Below, one piece after another: positions 7,123 to 15,914 of a DNA stretch of 40,657 nucleotides. The translations under genes and the position numbers were made by a program. Within the stretch, counting starts at the first letter, position 1. Each line of letters opens with the position of its first letter. Source of the stretch: a virus; IMG/VR virus record IMGVR_UViG_3300047170_000085, positions 1 to 40,657 of that record; one strand, written 5' to 3'. The notes beneath the pieces were generated by a model. It ran no database searches, was not told the DNA's origin, and was given only the letters and a program-made list of their open reading frames with translations.

Positions 7123-9605
7123 ACCAATCTACCACCAGGTTTCAAGGTCACGACCATAGCCACGATCTCTACATCTTCTTGATTAATTACATTAACGGCT
7201 TGTTGTTGATCACTTAGGGTAAGCTGTAACTGAATTGTTTGTGCCCAACAATCAGCATAAAGGCGGAATAAAGATTCATCACCTTGTCCTACTTGTGTTT
7301 GAGATGGATAGGTAAGAACGACATTACTTTGTAAGTTATCAGGTAAAGGAGCATTTATAATTACATTTGAACTGTCTGCGAAAACATTGCATGTAAACTG
7401 ACCATTGGCCGTAGCATCTGTATAAAAATCAATTTTGCTTAGTCTGGCTCGTTTGTCGTTCTGAAAAAAGTTAAATATCTTCGTTTGAATATCAAAATTA
7501 GATATTTTAGCAATTAACCCACCGCCACTATATGTACCAGTGAGTTGCACTTCGACAATATCCTGCTCAGGACTATATGAAACAACATTAATATAAATTT
7601 CTGTGGCAACTATGGGAGAGCTAAAGTTTAAAACGAGAACACCGGAGATATAATTTATTGTTCCTGTGCTAGTGGAATCCGACCCAAATAGGTTACCATC
7701 TAAATTTGTATCTACAAATTGGAGAGTTCCAACATTGATGACAACTGAACCAGGAATAATAGGCACATAGTCCACAACATAATTAAAAATCGATCCTGTA
7801 AATGACCCAGCGTCAATGTATTCAAATTGCTGAAGTGTAAAATTGTTAGCATTATTTGTGGGATTGGCAATCTTAAAATTTCTGCCATTTAGACTATATC
7901 CCAACGAATCTGTAAGAGTGCCTGTAATACCTGTAATTGTTATCCATGTGCCATCTTTAAGGTTATTATTAGGACTTGTTATTGTCGATCCAGTCACGGC
8001 GCTAATGTAAAGGCTTGCACTATTGACAGCGCTGGTTTGTTTTAAAGATAAAACAAAACCTTGTTGGTTACCTGCAATAACTTCTTCTTCCCCTTCTTGA
8101 GATACAATACTAGATACACTGAAATCATTGTAATTAGACCATGCATCGATCAAATCACCCCATGTAGGTCCTAGCGTCGTTGGGTAATAATACCCAAAAC
8201 AAGTAAATGTATCGTCAAAATAAGACCAATTTCTTGTGTCGTAATTATATACCAAAACCTTATCAGGGAATATGCCAAGCTCGTTTTCTGGGCTAGGGTA
8301 AGTCCAATAGCATAGTTTAGTTTTAAACGTTCTAATTCCATATACACGTTGATAGCCTTGATTCGATTGACGTATGTCAAAAGCATCATCTGGAATTTTT
8401 TCATCTATCCTGATTGTGTCATTAGCATCGGAAATAATAATACCACGAGGACCCACGGCCATGAGACCTTTGTCAAAAGGAATAGTACTAAATGTCGAAT
8501 CCGAACCAAGTTCAATATTCACTCTTTCCCATACAAAAGGATTCTGAGAATTATTGACAAAGCGTAAACGCCAAGTGCTTCTTTCAAAATATACCACAAG
8601 GATATCGCGGATAAAATTAGCGCCTGTAATGACTTCCTGTGTAGGAGCATCATTCGCCCCTCCCCTTCCAAATATGTCGTCTCTTGCCGCCAATGGATCA
8701 ATAGTTTGAAGATCTGGAGTTACAGGAGCTGGAGCAGAATAATAAGGCGTTCCAATTTGCGTCCATCTAGCTCTTTGTCCAAAATTTTGAACACCAGTTT
8801 CATTACCTTCTGTAGTATTTAAAAAAACTAAATATCCACGATAAGGAAATATAAGTAATGCGCCAGCAAGAGCGTTATTAGGATCAATAGGAGGGTTATA
8901 ATTGACCCAGGTGGTTCCTGCTGTAGTCTGTGCATAATATCTTATTCCATCTTGACCTGTAATTGCTACCTGACTATTTAAGGCAATTCCACCAGAAGTG
9001 TAAGCATTTGTTGTTGTAATAGGGACAGTAAAAGTCGAAGTGCCTGTAACTGTAATTACCCCTGTTTTACCATTTAATTCAGTGGTACCCCCAACATTGA
9101 TAAAAGTCACTGTTTGTCCCGAAGTAAATCCATGAAGTGTAGATGTAGTAATAGTTGTTGTGGCTCCTGTGGTGATAGCAGAAATAGCGACACCATTCAG
9201 CCCGGGAACAGAATTAGTAGCCCAAAATGAACCAGCATAATTTGTAGTGAAGAAAAAATCAGAATTTGACCCATTCCATGTAACAGGCATTACAGAAGGT
9301 AAAGTTTGAAAAACATTTGAATTATTTAAATTGTAAGCCGAAGTAGTGTCAAATGCGATAAGCTCCTGGGCTCCGATTCCAAACAACTCCCTTGTTCTTA
9401 AACCCATTACAGGATTGCCAGAATAAGTTATTCCATCAGGAGTTAAACGTCCTAAAAGATTATATCCTTGTCTTCGTACAATCCTTCCTCTAAATTGGTA
9501 TGCGTTTGTCATTATCTCAAATGCATCTTCAGGAAGTGCCCAAGGTTTTACATCTTTGCGTGTACCTTCCTTAATTGGTCCAATGAGAAAAGATTGTGTG
9601 CTCAT
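7119..9605 (-). CDS. Large tail nozzle/stabilisation-type structural protein (828 aa)
   Basis: The N-terminus (FLIGPIKEGTRKDVKPWALP, then EDAFEIMTNAYQFRGRIVRR and QGYNLLGRL) is a conserved opening of large podovirus tail proteins. Later segments (VITGANFIRDILVVYFERS, ILGSDSTFSTIPFDKGLMAV-like, YGIRTFKTKLCYWTYP) look like beta-propeller blades, as in P22 gp10 or T7 gp12 nozzle proteins. Two inserted beta domains, near residues 140-205 and 530-600, resemble the FCCH-like module (HGFTSGQTVTFINVGG ... NGKTGVITVTGTSTFTV). It overlaps both neighbours by 4 bases. The exact tail position is inferred from size and order. Confidence 0.65.
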   Translation of the reverse strand: MSTQSFLIGPIKEGTRKDVKPWALPEDAFEIMTNAYQFRGRIVRRQGYNLLGRLTPDGITYSGNPVMGLRTRELFGIGAQELIAFDTTSAYNLNNSNVFQTLPSVMPVTWNGSNSDFFFTTNYAGSFWATNSVPGLNGVAISAITTGATTTITTSTLHGFTSGQTVTFINVGGTTELNGKTGVITVTGTSTFTVPITTTNAYTSGGIALNSQVAITGQDGIRYYAQTTAGTTWVNYNPPIDPNNALAGALLIFPYRGYLVFLNTTEGNETGVQNFGQRARWTQIGTPYYSAPAPVTPDLQTIDPLAARDDIFGRGGANDAPTQEVITGANFIRDILVVYFERSTWRLRFVNNSQNPFVWERVNIELGSDSTFSTIPFDKGLMAVGPRGIIISDANDTIRIDEKIPDDAFDIRQSNQGYQRVYGIRTFKTKLCYWTYPSPENELGIFPDKVLVYNYDTRNWSYFDDTFTCFGYYYPTTLGPTWGDLIDAWSNYNDFSVSSIVSQEGEEEVIAGNQQGFVLSLKQTSAVNSASLYISAVTGSTITSPNNNLKDGTWITITGITGTLTDSLGYSLNGRNFKIANPTNNANNFTLQQFEYIDAGSFTGSIFNYVVDYVPIIPGSVVINVGTLQFVDTNLDGNLFGSDSTSTGTINYISGVLVLNFSSPIVATEIYINVVSYSPEQDIVEVQLTGTYSGGGLIAKISNFDIQTKIFNFFQNDKRARLSKIDFYTDATANGQFTCNVFADSSNVIINAPLPDNLQSNVVLTYPSQTQVGQGDESLFRLYADCWAQTIQLQLTLSDQQQAVNVINQEDVEIVAMVVTLKPGGRLV

Positions 9606-10228
9606 TGCGCTCCTATAGCCATCCAGTTGTAAGTAACAGGACCAAAAACATTATTTTTATAAATTGTAAAAGAATTATTTGTTGTAATTGATGCTGAAAC
9701 AAAAAAACCAGCCGTTACAATTAATGTTGTGGGTATAGCTATTACGGAATAAAGAGTTGAGGTTGCTGGGGAAAGAGTTATTGTAGTTGAATTTCCCGAA
9801 AATGACGTTTGACCAAAAAAAATAACATATCCTCCTATCAAAAAACTCTGATATTGAGGTCCAGTGGTATTAACTTGGTCGTAGGAAATTTGCATACGCA
9901 AGTTTCCGATCATTGTATTATCTAATGTTGTAGGCAAAAACTTTGGAATTTTCACGAAAAGTTGGGGATTTGTTCCAAGTTGATTTGTATTAGAAAGAGA
10001 AAATAATTGTGAAAATCCATTAGGATTTGCTTGCTCGCTTGCTTGTTGCTGAAATATGACACAACCGTGCTTACCCTGGTTAGGGTCATTCATGGGCATG
10101 TGATTGTAAACTACCCCTCCAATCGTATTGGAAAAAATAGACGCATATTGAGCAAAATTAGTTTGAATTTGTGGTTGAATCAAATCAGGGATATTTGAAC
10201 TTTGAGGAACTGTTGGTGAATAAGTCAT
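9602..10228 (-). CDS. Tandem paralogue 3 of a structural family (208 aa)
   Basis: The N-terminus has VPQSSNIPDLIQPQIQTNFA, then IFSNTIGGVVYNHMPMNDP and QGKHGCVIFQQQ. The same pattern (Pro-Gln-Ser, a helix with NF/NY and IF, Asn-His, Gly-x-His) is found in the next two genes. The C-terminal two thirds is Thr/Ser-rich beta sequence ending TYNWMAIGAQ. Start and stop overlap neighbours by 4 bases. It is likely a virion protein of the tail or capsid surface. The family is known to me only as hypothetical phage proteins. Confidence 0.65.
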   Translation of the reverse strand: MTYSPTVPQSSNIPDLIQPQIQTNFAQYASIFSNTIGGVVYNHMPMNDPNQGKHGCVIFQQQASEQANPNGFSQLFSLSNTNQLGTNPQLFVKIPKFLPTTLDNTMIGNLRMQISYDQVNTTGPQYQSFLIGGYVIFFGQTSFSGNSTTITLSPATSTLYSVIAIPTTLIVTAGFFVSASITTNNSFTIYKNNVFGPVTYNWMAIGAQ

Positions 10229-10833
10229 ATATTAGCCAAAACCACATAAAAAAAAGTTGCTGAAGGACTATTTATTGTTAAAGCGATTGATTTATACACG
10301 CCTCCTACAGGGGTAGGAATTGTAACAGTAGGTGGCTGCCCCACAGTCGAACCCTGTCTTACAAAATTCATTGTAATAATATTTAAAGCCACTGGCGGAA
10401 GTAGATTAAAATTATATGTTGCTGATGTGGCAGTAAATTGACCAAAATAAATTAAAATTCTCCCTGGTAACATTGAAAAGTATTGATTGGTTGCAGGAGT
10501 GTATATTTGATAGCATGTTAAAGGTACTTCCAATCCGTTGCCTTGATATCTCAAGACCAATTGATCTGTTTGACCAGCAATACCATTTTCTTGGGGTGAG
10601 GGGTTTAAGCGAGTATAAAGTGCGATTTCCCCAGCACCAGTTTGTAGAGCCATTGATTGTTCTTGTAACAAAGCATATGTATGATTACCTGCTGTTGAAC
10701 CAGCATCAAGAGATACATGATTTGTCATAAATGCATTAAATAGCTGCTGGAAATTTGCCAGCATGGGAGGTTGCCAATCAGAAAATGTTTGTTGAGGTGT
10801 CGGAATTGCCGGATTATAAAATAATGTCATCAC
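10225..10833 (-). CDS. Tandem paralogue 2 of a structural family (202 aa)
   Basis: The protein shares the N-terminal plan of its neighbours: IPTPQQTFSDWQPPMLANFQ, QLFNAFMTNHVSLD, then GNHTYALLQEQS and IALYTRLN. The rest is beta-rich and ends FFYVVLANI. It is most like the 192-residue gene upstream in the NHVS and LYTRL/LYNKL segments. It is coupled to both neighbours by ATGA-type overlaps. Local gene triplication followed by divergence explains the cluster. Confidence 0.65.
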   Translation of the reverse strand: MMTLFYNPAIPTPQQTFSDWQPPMLANFQQLFNAFMTNHVSLDAGSTAGNHTYALLQEQSMALQTGAGEIALYTRLNPSPQENGIAGQTDQLVLRYQGNGLEVPLTCYQIYTPATNQYFSMLPGRILIYFGQFTATSATYNFNLLPPVALNIITMNFVRQGSTVGQPPTVTIPTPVGGVYKSIALTINSPSATFFYVVLANI

Positions 10834-11408
10834 ATTCCTATAGCTAAATAATAAGCATCTAACGTAGTTCCTGCAACCAATGTTTGATAACCAATGGTAA
10901 AAGTCGATCCAGTCATTGAAGTTGGAATTGCTCCTGCACCACCCACGTTAGTCGCTGGCTTAGATAAATTTGCTGACGTAAGTCCAACATATAAAAGCGT
11001 TGTCGTAGGAGTTAATGTAACAACTTGGCCGCTTGTTATATTTTTTAACAACCCTCCATATATCACGAATGGCCCTGCAACGAACGTATATTGAGCTGTA
11101 AGCGATGATCCAGTAGAAATTGAGGGATATGTCATCTGAATAGGTGTTGCGCTGTTGGCGGGTCTATAAAACAATGCAGGAATGTTGCTTGATAATTTAT
11201 TATATAAACTTACTTGCGCTGATGATGTTGTAGGATCTCCTGATTGAGCACGCAAAAGAAGAGATGTATGTATTCCTTGATCATTTTGATTAATAGAAAC
11301 ATGATTTTGCGCAAATGTATTAAAAATAGAACTATAATTAGATCTAAGCTGATTTTGTGATACAGCGATAGGATCTGAATTTTGTGGAATCAAAGGGTTG
11401 AAACTCAC
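10830..11408 (-). CDS. Tandem paralogue 1 of a structural family (192 aa)
   Basis: It opens with IPQNSDPIAVSQNQLRSNYS, IFNTFAQNHVSINQ and GIHTSLLLRAQS, and then has VSLYNKLSSNIPALFYRP. These segments align by eye with both downstream genes. The remainder is Thr/Gly/Ala-rich beta sequence ending LDAYYLAIGM, close to the YNWMAIGAQ ending of the 208-residue paralogue. It follows the 360-residue gene by 3 bases. A homo- or hetero-oligomeric virion component is likely. Confidence 0.65.
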   Translation of the reverse strand: MSFNPLIPQNSDPIAVSQNQLRSNYSSIFNTFAQNHVSINQNDQGIHTSLLLRAQSGDPTTSSAQVSLYNKLSSNIPALFYRPANSATPIQMTYPSISTGSSLTAQYTFVAGPFVIYGGLLKNITSGQVVTLTPTTTLLYVGLTSANLSKPATNVGGAGAIPTSMTGSTFTIGYQTLVAGTTLDAYYLAIGM

Positions 11409-11411
11409 CTA

Positions 11412-12494
11412 TCATACTCCTGAATACTCGGTGCCATAAAACCAACTTGCAGCATTTCTTGACCATCCTGGGGAACTGAAAATAGTATTAGCCCGTTGAG
11501 TGCTTAACTGCTTTAAAGTTCTTCTTTGAGCCAGTTGAAGCTGTTCTTGCCATATTGGCATGAGATATGCCATTCCTTCCTCATCTGGAAAATCTGCATA
11601 GATAAGTTTAGCAGCTCCAGCGCAGATAAAAAGATACCATTCATTAAGTTCAGGCGCTTGTCCTGTAGTAAGAAGTTGAAGAGGTTGTTGACTAATCTGA
11701 AATTCAACTTGATATACTTGTAAAGGACAAGGCCTAAAAACAATTTGTTGACTGTAAAAAAGAACGTCAGTAGGTCTTGATGCTTGGAATGGTACTACAG
11801 CTGCATAGATTACAGCATCGGCAGGAATGACAGCACTATTTGCCGGAGTGAAGGTGTAATATCCTGTGGTATAATTTACAATTCCAACGACATTTTGTTC
11901 AGCATCCACTAAATTTCCAATATTACTCCCTTGTTGAGATATATCAGTTAACACATAGGTGTAACCACTATTGGTATAGTTATACTGAGCCGGAACAATA
12001 GCTGAAATGATAACCGCTGCTTCTGTAACCTTTCCAAATATATCCAATTGTGCCCTGTAGAACGGCGTAGATGGTATGATCCCTGTATAAGCAACACCCG
12101 AAGCTTTTCCACCTGTATTTATCTGTTGATTGACAGACAAGTTGGGCCAACGGTTATAAAATGTGGTTTTGTCTTGGTAATATCGAAGAATATAACCTTG
12201 ACAATATGCCGGAGGTGTCAATTGTATATTACCAGGAATTGCATTTCCTGCTGGATCAGTGACTAACCCCCCTTCATAAACGAAATCATAAGTGTCTACA
12301 AAGGGAACTGTTGTAAAAACATAAGGTTTCGTTAACTTGATGTTCTTGAAATGCTCTGGGAGCATTAAAGTCATAAAAAGATTCAGGTAATTATATATCT
12401 GTTGGGTTGTCATCTGCTGCTGTGTATAGCGAGCAGATAATCGCCTTGTGGTATTTTCCATTAAACTGGCATTGACAAGCACTGGAAGTGTCAT
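11412..12494 (-). CDS. Structural protein of unknown function (360 aa)
   Basis: The protein begins MTLPVLVNASLMENTTRRLS, with a helical N-terminus (QQMTTQQIYNYLNLFMTLML). A beta-rich centre follows, with ADAVIYAAVVPFQASRPTDV and VLFYSQQIVFRPCPLQVYQ. The C-terminal section is helical (WLP-like MAYLMPIWQEQLQLAQRRTL ... WYGTEYSGV). The late position, between capsid and nozzle genes, is where podoviruses keep head-to-tail connector (gatekeeper) genes, so an adaptor role is plausible. I see no diagnostic motif. It is 6 bases from the next upstream gene. Confidence 0.55.
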   Translation of the reverse strand: MTLPVLVNASLMENTTRRLSARYTQQQMTTQQIYNYLNLFMTLMLPEHFKNIKLTKPYVFTTVPFVDTYDFVYEGGLVTDPAGNAIPGNIQLTPPAYCQGYILRYYQDKTTFYNRWPNLSVNQQINTGGKASGVAYTGIIPSTPFYRAQLDIFGKVTEAAVIISAIVPAQYNYTNSGYTYVLTDISQQGSNIGNLVDAEQNVVGIVNYTTGYYTFTPANSAVIPADAVIYAAVVPFQASRPTDVLFYSQQIVFRPCPLQVYQVEFQISQQPLQLLTTGQAPELNEWYLFICAGAAKLIYADFPDEEGMAYLMPIWQEQLQLAQRRTLKQLSTQRANTIFSSPGWSRNAASWFYGTEYSGV

Positions 12495-12500
12495 AATAAC

Positions 12501-12950
12501 CTACATACCGTTTACAGAATCGCCGAAAGGTCCGTTATTGTAGACAACCCCCTCAAACGAATCATTGTTACCGTAAGGTAAGGGCGGAGGAGGCGACAAA
12601 TAAGGCCCTGAACTAACAGCAAAAACGGTTGGGTTTGTGAATGCCGTAGGTTGCTGTGCTGGATATGCAAAAGGTGTATAACCCAGCGAATTTACATTAA
12701 GGGTTAAAGTATTTGTTGTCACTGCCAATACTTGAATTACTCTATTGTTTAATTGCTGCATTCCATATTGAGGTGGAATGAGCAACGAAACCGTCATTCC
12801 TGCCACATAAAAATGAGGATATTCGGTGGTAACAACGCACGGATTGGAATTAGTAATTGAAGAAATAGTCTTTGTAAGCAAGTTGGGGTGGACCTGAAGC
12901 TGACTGTATCCCTTGTAATACTCTACCACGGGTACTAAATAGCTAGTCAC
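12501..12950 (-). CDS. Small structural protein with FCCH-like beta module (149 aa)
   Basis: The likely start is GTG at 12950, within a GTGA overlap with the HNH gene upstream. The segment NSNPCVVTTEYPHFYVAGMT ... NRVIQVLAVTTNTLTLNVNS matches the order of elements in the FCCH-like domains of the 377- and 828-residue proteins: opening strand, xYHFyVAG turn, x-Asn-x-Val strand, then the TNTLTL strand. The C-terminus is Pro/Gly/Asn-rich (PPPPLPYGNNDSFEGVVYN) and resembles the end of the 377-residue protein (FGVTPSPLPYANQDVLSF). It is probably a head- or tail-associated protein. Confidence 0.6.
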   Translation of the reverse strand: MTSYLVPVVEYYKGYSQLQVHPNLLTKTISSITNSNPCVVTTEYPHFYVAGMTVSLLIPPQYGMQQLNNRVIQVLAVTTNTLTLNVNSLGYTPFAYPAQQPTAFTNPTVFAVSSGPYLSPPPPLPYGNNDSFEGVVYNNGPFGDSVNGM

Positions 12951-13510
12951 TTATTTTCTCTCATGATTAAATCCTCTTTCCTATGACATTTTGTGCAAAG
13001 CCATGTAACCTCTAAAGGCTTCTCATAATCGTGATGATGAGCTTCTATTTTACCTTGATTGTCACATTTTGAACATATTTGCGGTTTTATAATCTTTCCT
13101 GCTTTTATATGACGGTATATTTTTGCGCGAGCATTATGTTTTTTTCTATTCTTTTCTAAATTTTTTTTACCATATTCCGCGTATTTCTCTTTATTTTTAA
13201 AATATACTTTTCTGTAATATTCTGGATCTTCTTTTAATTTTTTTTCTAATTTTATTTTTTGATATTCAGAATAACTTTTTTTAAATTTTATATATTTATT
13301 TTTATAGAAGTTTGGGTTTTCACTTTTTTTCTTATCTCTCCAATCTTTAGTCCTTTTATTCCAAGCTGCGCGATCCTTTTCTATATATTTCTTCATTTTC
13401 TTACTTGAACATGATTTGCAGCGATATTCACGTCCAAGTTTTTCTTTTTTAGATTTATAGAATTCTTTTAAGTCTTTTTCTATTTTACAAACTGAACAAA
13501 CCCGATTCAT
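12947..13510 (-). CDS. HNH-type endonuclease inserted in the late operon (187 aa)
   Basis: The N-terminus has a zinc knuckle (CSVCKIEKDLKEFYKSKKEK ... CKSC), followed by a long Lys/Glu/Tyr-rich basic helix. The C-terminal domain has CSKCDNQGKIEAHHHDYEKP and CTKCHRKED. This is the recombination-endonuclease-like HNH form with two CxxC pairs and a His triplet. It is AT- and Lys-rich, unlike its structural neighbours. The stop TGA overlaps the GTG start of the next structural gene by 4 bases. A small hairpin (AAAGCC/GGCTTT) encloses the ribosome site just before its ATG. Mobility is inferred from the family. Confidence 0.75.
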   Translation of the reverse strand: MNRVCSVCKIEKDLKEFYKSKKEKLGREYRCKSCSSKKMKKYIEKDRAAWNKRTKDWRDKKKSENPNFYKNKYIKFKKSYSEYQKIKLEKKLKEDPEYYRKVYFKNKEKYAEYGKKNLEKNRKKHNARAKIYRHIKAGKIIKPQICSKCDNQGKIEAHHHDYEKPLEVTWLCTKCHRKEDLIMRENK

Positions 13511-13535
13511 AAAGCCTCTTTTTGGCTTTATTTTA
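13511..13535 (-). promoter_or_regulatory. Hairpin over the ribosome-binding site of the HNH gene
   Basis: On the minus strand AAAGCC, a loop AAAAAGA, then GGCTTT and the ATG at 13510 place the purine-rich ribosome site inside or beside the hairpin. This could hold back translation of the endonuclease. On the plus strand the same bases look like a weak terminator with a T-rich tail. Confidence 0.4.
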
Positions 13536-13575
13536 GCGTATAATCAGGTTTATTTCCAGGTTATTCCCTAAAAGT

Positions 13576-14169
13576 CTAGAGGAACGATGTTGGCACAAAA
13601 GCATATTTTTTATTTGAATTGTCTATACTAGCAATTGCTGAATTCTCTCCTAGTTCTGAACTTAGAACTTGCTGGCCTTCTTTTTGAACAAACCTAGGGA
13701 TGTGATAATGCTCATTGATCTGATCAGCAAAACCTCTAGGAATTGTGTAAACCTTTCCTTCTTCAAAAGTATGCCATTTTACTGGATCATCGGCATACTT
13801 AATATAAGGCAATTTAACTGTTTGACCTGGATTACGACGATTCATAAATTTACCCGTTACAGGGACCTTATCGTAGGCTTTTTGACGTTCTAATATATCA
13901 CTCTTGACCTTGGTTTCGTCTATACGAGAGATTTGCTTATCAATAATTGCTCTTTCGTCTTTATCAATCTCTCTTCGGGCAATTACTTCAGCAATTTCTT
14001 TTTTAGTTTTCTCCAATTCCAGTCTTGCTGCGTCAATCTCAGCTTGCAATGTTTCAAGTTGTTCTTCTTCTCGGATTGCGACTGCTGTCTCTTGTGTCAT
14101 AGGAACCTCTTTTTTTGTTTCATCTGCAAAATCTAACTGTATGTTTTTAATTTTTTTTTGTCTTCCCAT
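13576..14169 (-). CDS. Coiled-coil structural or assembly protein (197 aa)
   Basis: Residues 25-90 are a charged heptad-like helix (LETLQAEIDAARLELEKTKK, EIAEVIARREIDKDERAIID). A compact C-terminal domain follows, with GKFMNRRNPGQTVKLPYIKY and a segment ending YTIPRGFADQINEHYHIPRF. The first 20 residues are basic (MGRQKKIKNIQ). It sits between the 377-residue structural gene and the HNH insertion. The compact domain resembles small head-associated phage proteins, but I cannot name the family. Translation starts 7 bases after AAGGAATC-like sequence. Confidence 0.6.
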   Translation of the reverse strand: MGRQKKIKNIQLDFADETKKEVPMTQETAVAIREEEQLETLQAEIDAARLELEKTKKEIAEVIARREIDKDERAIIDKQISRIDETKVKSDILERQKAYDKVPVTGKFMNRRNPGQTVKLPYIKYADDPVKWHTFEEGKVYTIPRGFADQINEHYHIPRFVQKEGQQVLSSELGENSAIASIDNSNKKYAFVPTSFL

Positions 14170-14197
14170 TTTTGATTCCTTAGGGTGACGGTACTAA

Positions 14198-14227
14198 TTA
14201 GCGAAAGGGTTTTATCCCTTTCGCTAA
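14198..14227. terminator. Perfect 12-bp stem-loop between late genes
   Basis: TTAGCGAAAGGG pairs perfectly with CCCTTTCGCTAA around a 6-base loop. It lies 13 bases past the stop of the 377-residue gene in the minus-strand direction. No T-run follows on that strand. It may act as a partial terminator or as an mRNA-stabilising or processing hairpin that sets the ratio of capsid-region to downstream proteins. Confidence 0.6.
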
Positions 14228-14239
14228 CATTATTATTAT

Positions 14240-15373
14240 CTAAACATATTTAGGACCGATCAAAGCCGGAAATTCCTGCGAACTTGTTAAAGCGCGCCAT
14301 TCCCATACATCAACGGTGCTGCCTATAATTCCGCCGGTTGTCGCTGCTGACGTCCCGTCTCCAGCGCCCACTAGCACACCATTAGCTCCAGTACCTTGCT
14401 TAGCAAAGCTAAGAACGTCTTGGTTAGCATATGGAAGAGGGCTTGGTGTAACACCAAAGGCTTGGAAGTTATTAATATTACCTTCGCCTTGAGGTACCAT
14501 GATTGGCAAGCCAAATGGATAATTGGCTGAACCTGGCCATCCATTTGTACCACCAAACACTCCAAATCCAGTGCTGTTTACAGCTAGCGTGACAGTTTGA
14601 GTACCAACAGCGTTATTGGCTGCGATGACAGTTGCTTGGAATGGCAAGCCTGTAATCGAATTTGTAAGCTGTGGAATACCAAATACTGATGGAACGCTAA
14701 ATGTAACGACATCACCAACAAAATAATTCTGTTGAACCAATGTTGTTACCACCATTGGATTGGCGTTTGTAATAGCAGCAATCACTCTGTTATCTGGATA
14801 TGTTCCTGTTCTTGTAGGAAGAAGGAAATTACCAGTTTTAATAACAGATCCTACGGATGTTGTCGCACCAGTAGAATTCAGAAGTGTTGTGAAGGTTGTT
14901 GTCGAACCAACAGCTGTAACAGTCATTGATAGACCGCTAAACTGAGGAGCGCTAACTAGTCCATAAACGCGGACTGTATCCCCCACTTGGTAGCCATGCG
15001 CCGTACTTGTAGTCCAAACAGTTGTCGTGCCTGGAGTAAACGAAGCAATTGCTATAACTGGATATGAAGGTTGGTTATATGAATTAAAAATGGTAATCCC
15101 ATTTTGAGCCAAATTACCAATATTCATAGGTGCTAAAATGCCAGAAACAGTTCCCGTTTGAATAATTTGAGCAGTCCCAGCATTCTGGTATGCCTGATTA
15201 AAGAATGCTTCGACAATTCTAGCAGATGTCAAAGCGCCAGCTACGGAACCCACTGTAACACCACTACGAGTTAAGTTCTTTATTCTGAACTCTGAAACAT
15301 ATTGTTCCAGCGGAATAAAGAAAGGAGTTGACGCAACGTTTGTAAACGAGCCTGTACATACTTGTGTAGACAT
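14240..15373 (-). CDS. Head-associated structural protein with FCCH-like repeats (377 aa)
   Basis: The gene lies directly after the major capsid gene, with a strong AAGGAGGTACGTATATG start. The N-terminus (FTNVASTPFFIPLEQYVSEF) is followed by two beta modules. One is IASFTPGTTTVWTTSTAHGY with QVGDTVRVYGL ... and the other is ITNANPMVVTTLVQQNYFVG with DVVTFSVP .... Both end in Thr-rich strands. These match FCCH-like domains in the 149- and 828-residue proteins. The C-terminus is Gly-rich and ends SQEFPALIGPKYV. The position next to the capsid gene suggests a decoration, vertex or head-fibre protein. This is inference. Confidence 0.6.
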   Translation of the reverse strand: MSTQVCTGSFTNVASTPFFIPLEQYVSEFRIKNLTRSGVTVGSVAGALTSARIVEAFFNQAYQNAGTAQIIQTGTVSGILAPMNIGNLAQNGITIFNSYNQPSYPVIAIASFTPGTTTVWTTSTAHGYQVGDTVRVYGLVSAPQFSGLSMTVTAVGSTTTFTTLLNSTGATTSVGSVIKTGNFLLPTRTGTYPDNRVIAAITNANPMVVTTLVQQNYFVGDVVTFSVPSVFGIPQLTNSITGLPFQATVIAANNAVGTQTVTLAVNSTGFGVFGGTNGWPGSANYPFGLPIMVPQGEGNINNFQAFGVTPSPLPYANQDVLSFAKQGTGANGVLVGAGDGTSAATTGGIIGSTVDVWEWRALTSSQEFPALIGPKYV

Positions 15374-15386
15374 ATACGTACCTCCT

Positions 15387-15914
15387 TTATACCGCTACTT
15401 GGAGAGTGCAACGTAAGTTGACAATCCAAGAGGTGTTAGTGATGTTAAACACTTGAGCCATCTTCCATCCAGCTGTTTGGTAGAGTCTCAAACGTGGCGA
15501 CGCAATCTCTGGCGGCGCATAGATGAATTGGGCGCTATAGCCATCCAAATCCACCATATCATATGATTCTTGGCCTGGTAAGAAGATGTTATATACATCG
15601 TTACCATTAGCTGAAGAACCAGGTGTTACGCTACCAACTGATGACAAAAGGAATCGAATGTTTCTAATCGAACCCCATTCAGCCATCAACAAGTTGGAGT
15701 TATTCGCGTAATTAACTACGTTGATAAATCCAACCATTTGGTCTAGGTCAGCCGACAGATTCGTGTGGCATAAACCAAAGAATGCTGTACGTACTGGAGC
15801 TGTACCAAATTTCAGCTCACCTTCAATCATGTCCATAATGAACTGCGCATTGGCTGTTCTTAGCAATCTAACAGCTTTAGAGCAATCCAATGGGCTGATG
15901 TTAGTTGGGTTGTC
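15387..15914 (-). CDS. Major capsid exon 4
   Basis: This exon encodes the 175 C-terminal residues from DNPTNISPLDCSKAVRLL to WIVNLRCTLQVAV. A TTG codon at 15890 could be mistaken for a start. The preceding eight codons also match the family. The first bases GACAA can pair with intron bases TTGTT (17051-17047) as P10. With this boundary the intron ends in A rather than the usual G. Starting at 15917 (one extra Ile) would give a terminal G. Confidence 0.8.
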   Translation of the reverse strand, partial: DNPTNISPLDCSKAVRLLRTANAQFIMDMIEGELKFGTAPVRTAFFGLCHTNLSADLDQMVGFINVVNYANNSNLLMAEWGSIRNIRFLLSSVGSVTPGSSANGNDVYNIFLPGQESYDMVDLDGYSAQFIYAPPEIASPRLRLYQTAGWKMAQVFNITNTSWIVNLRCTLQVAV

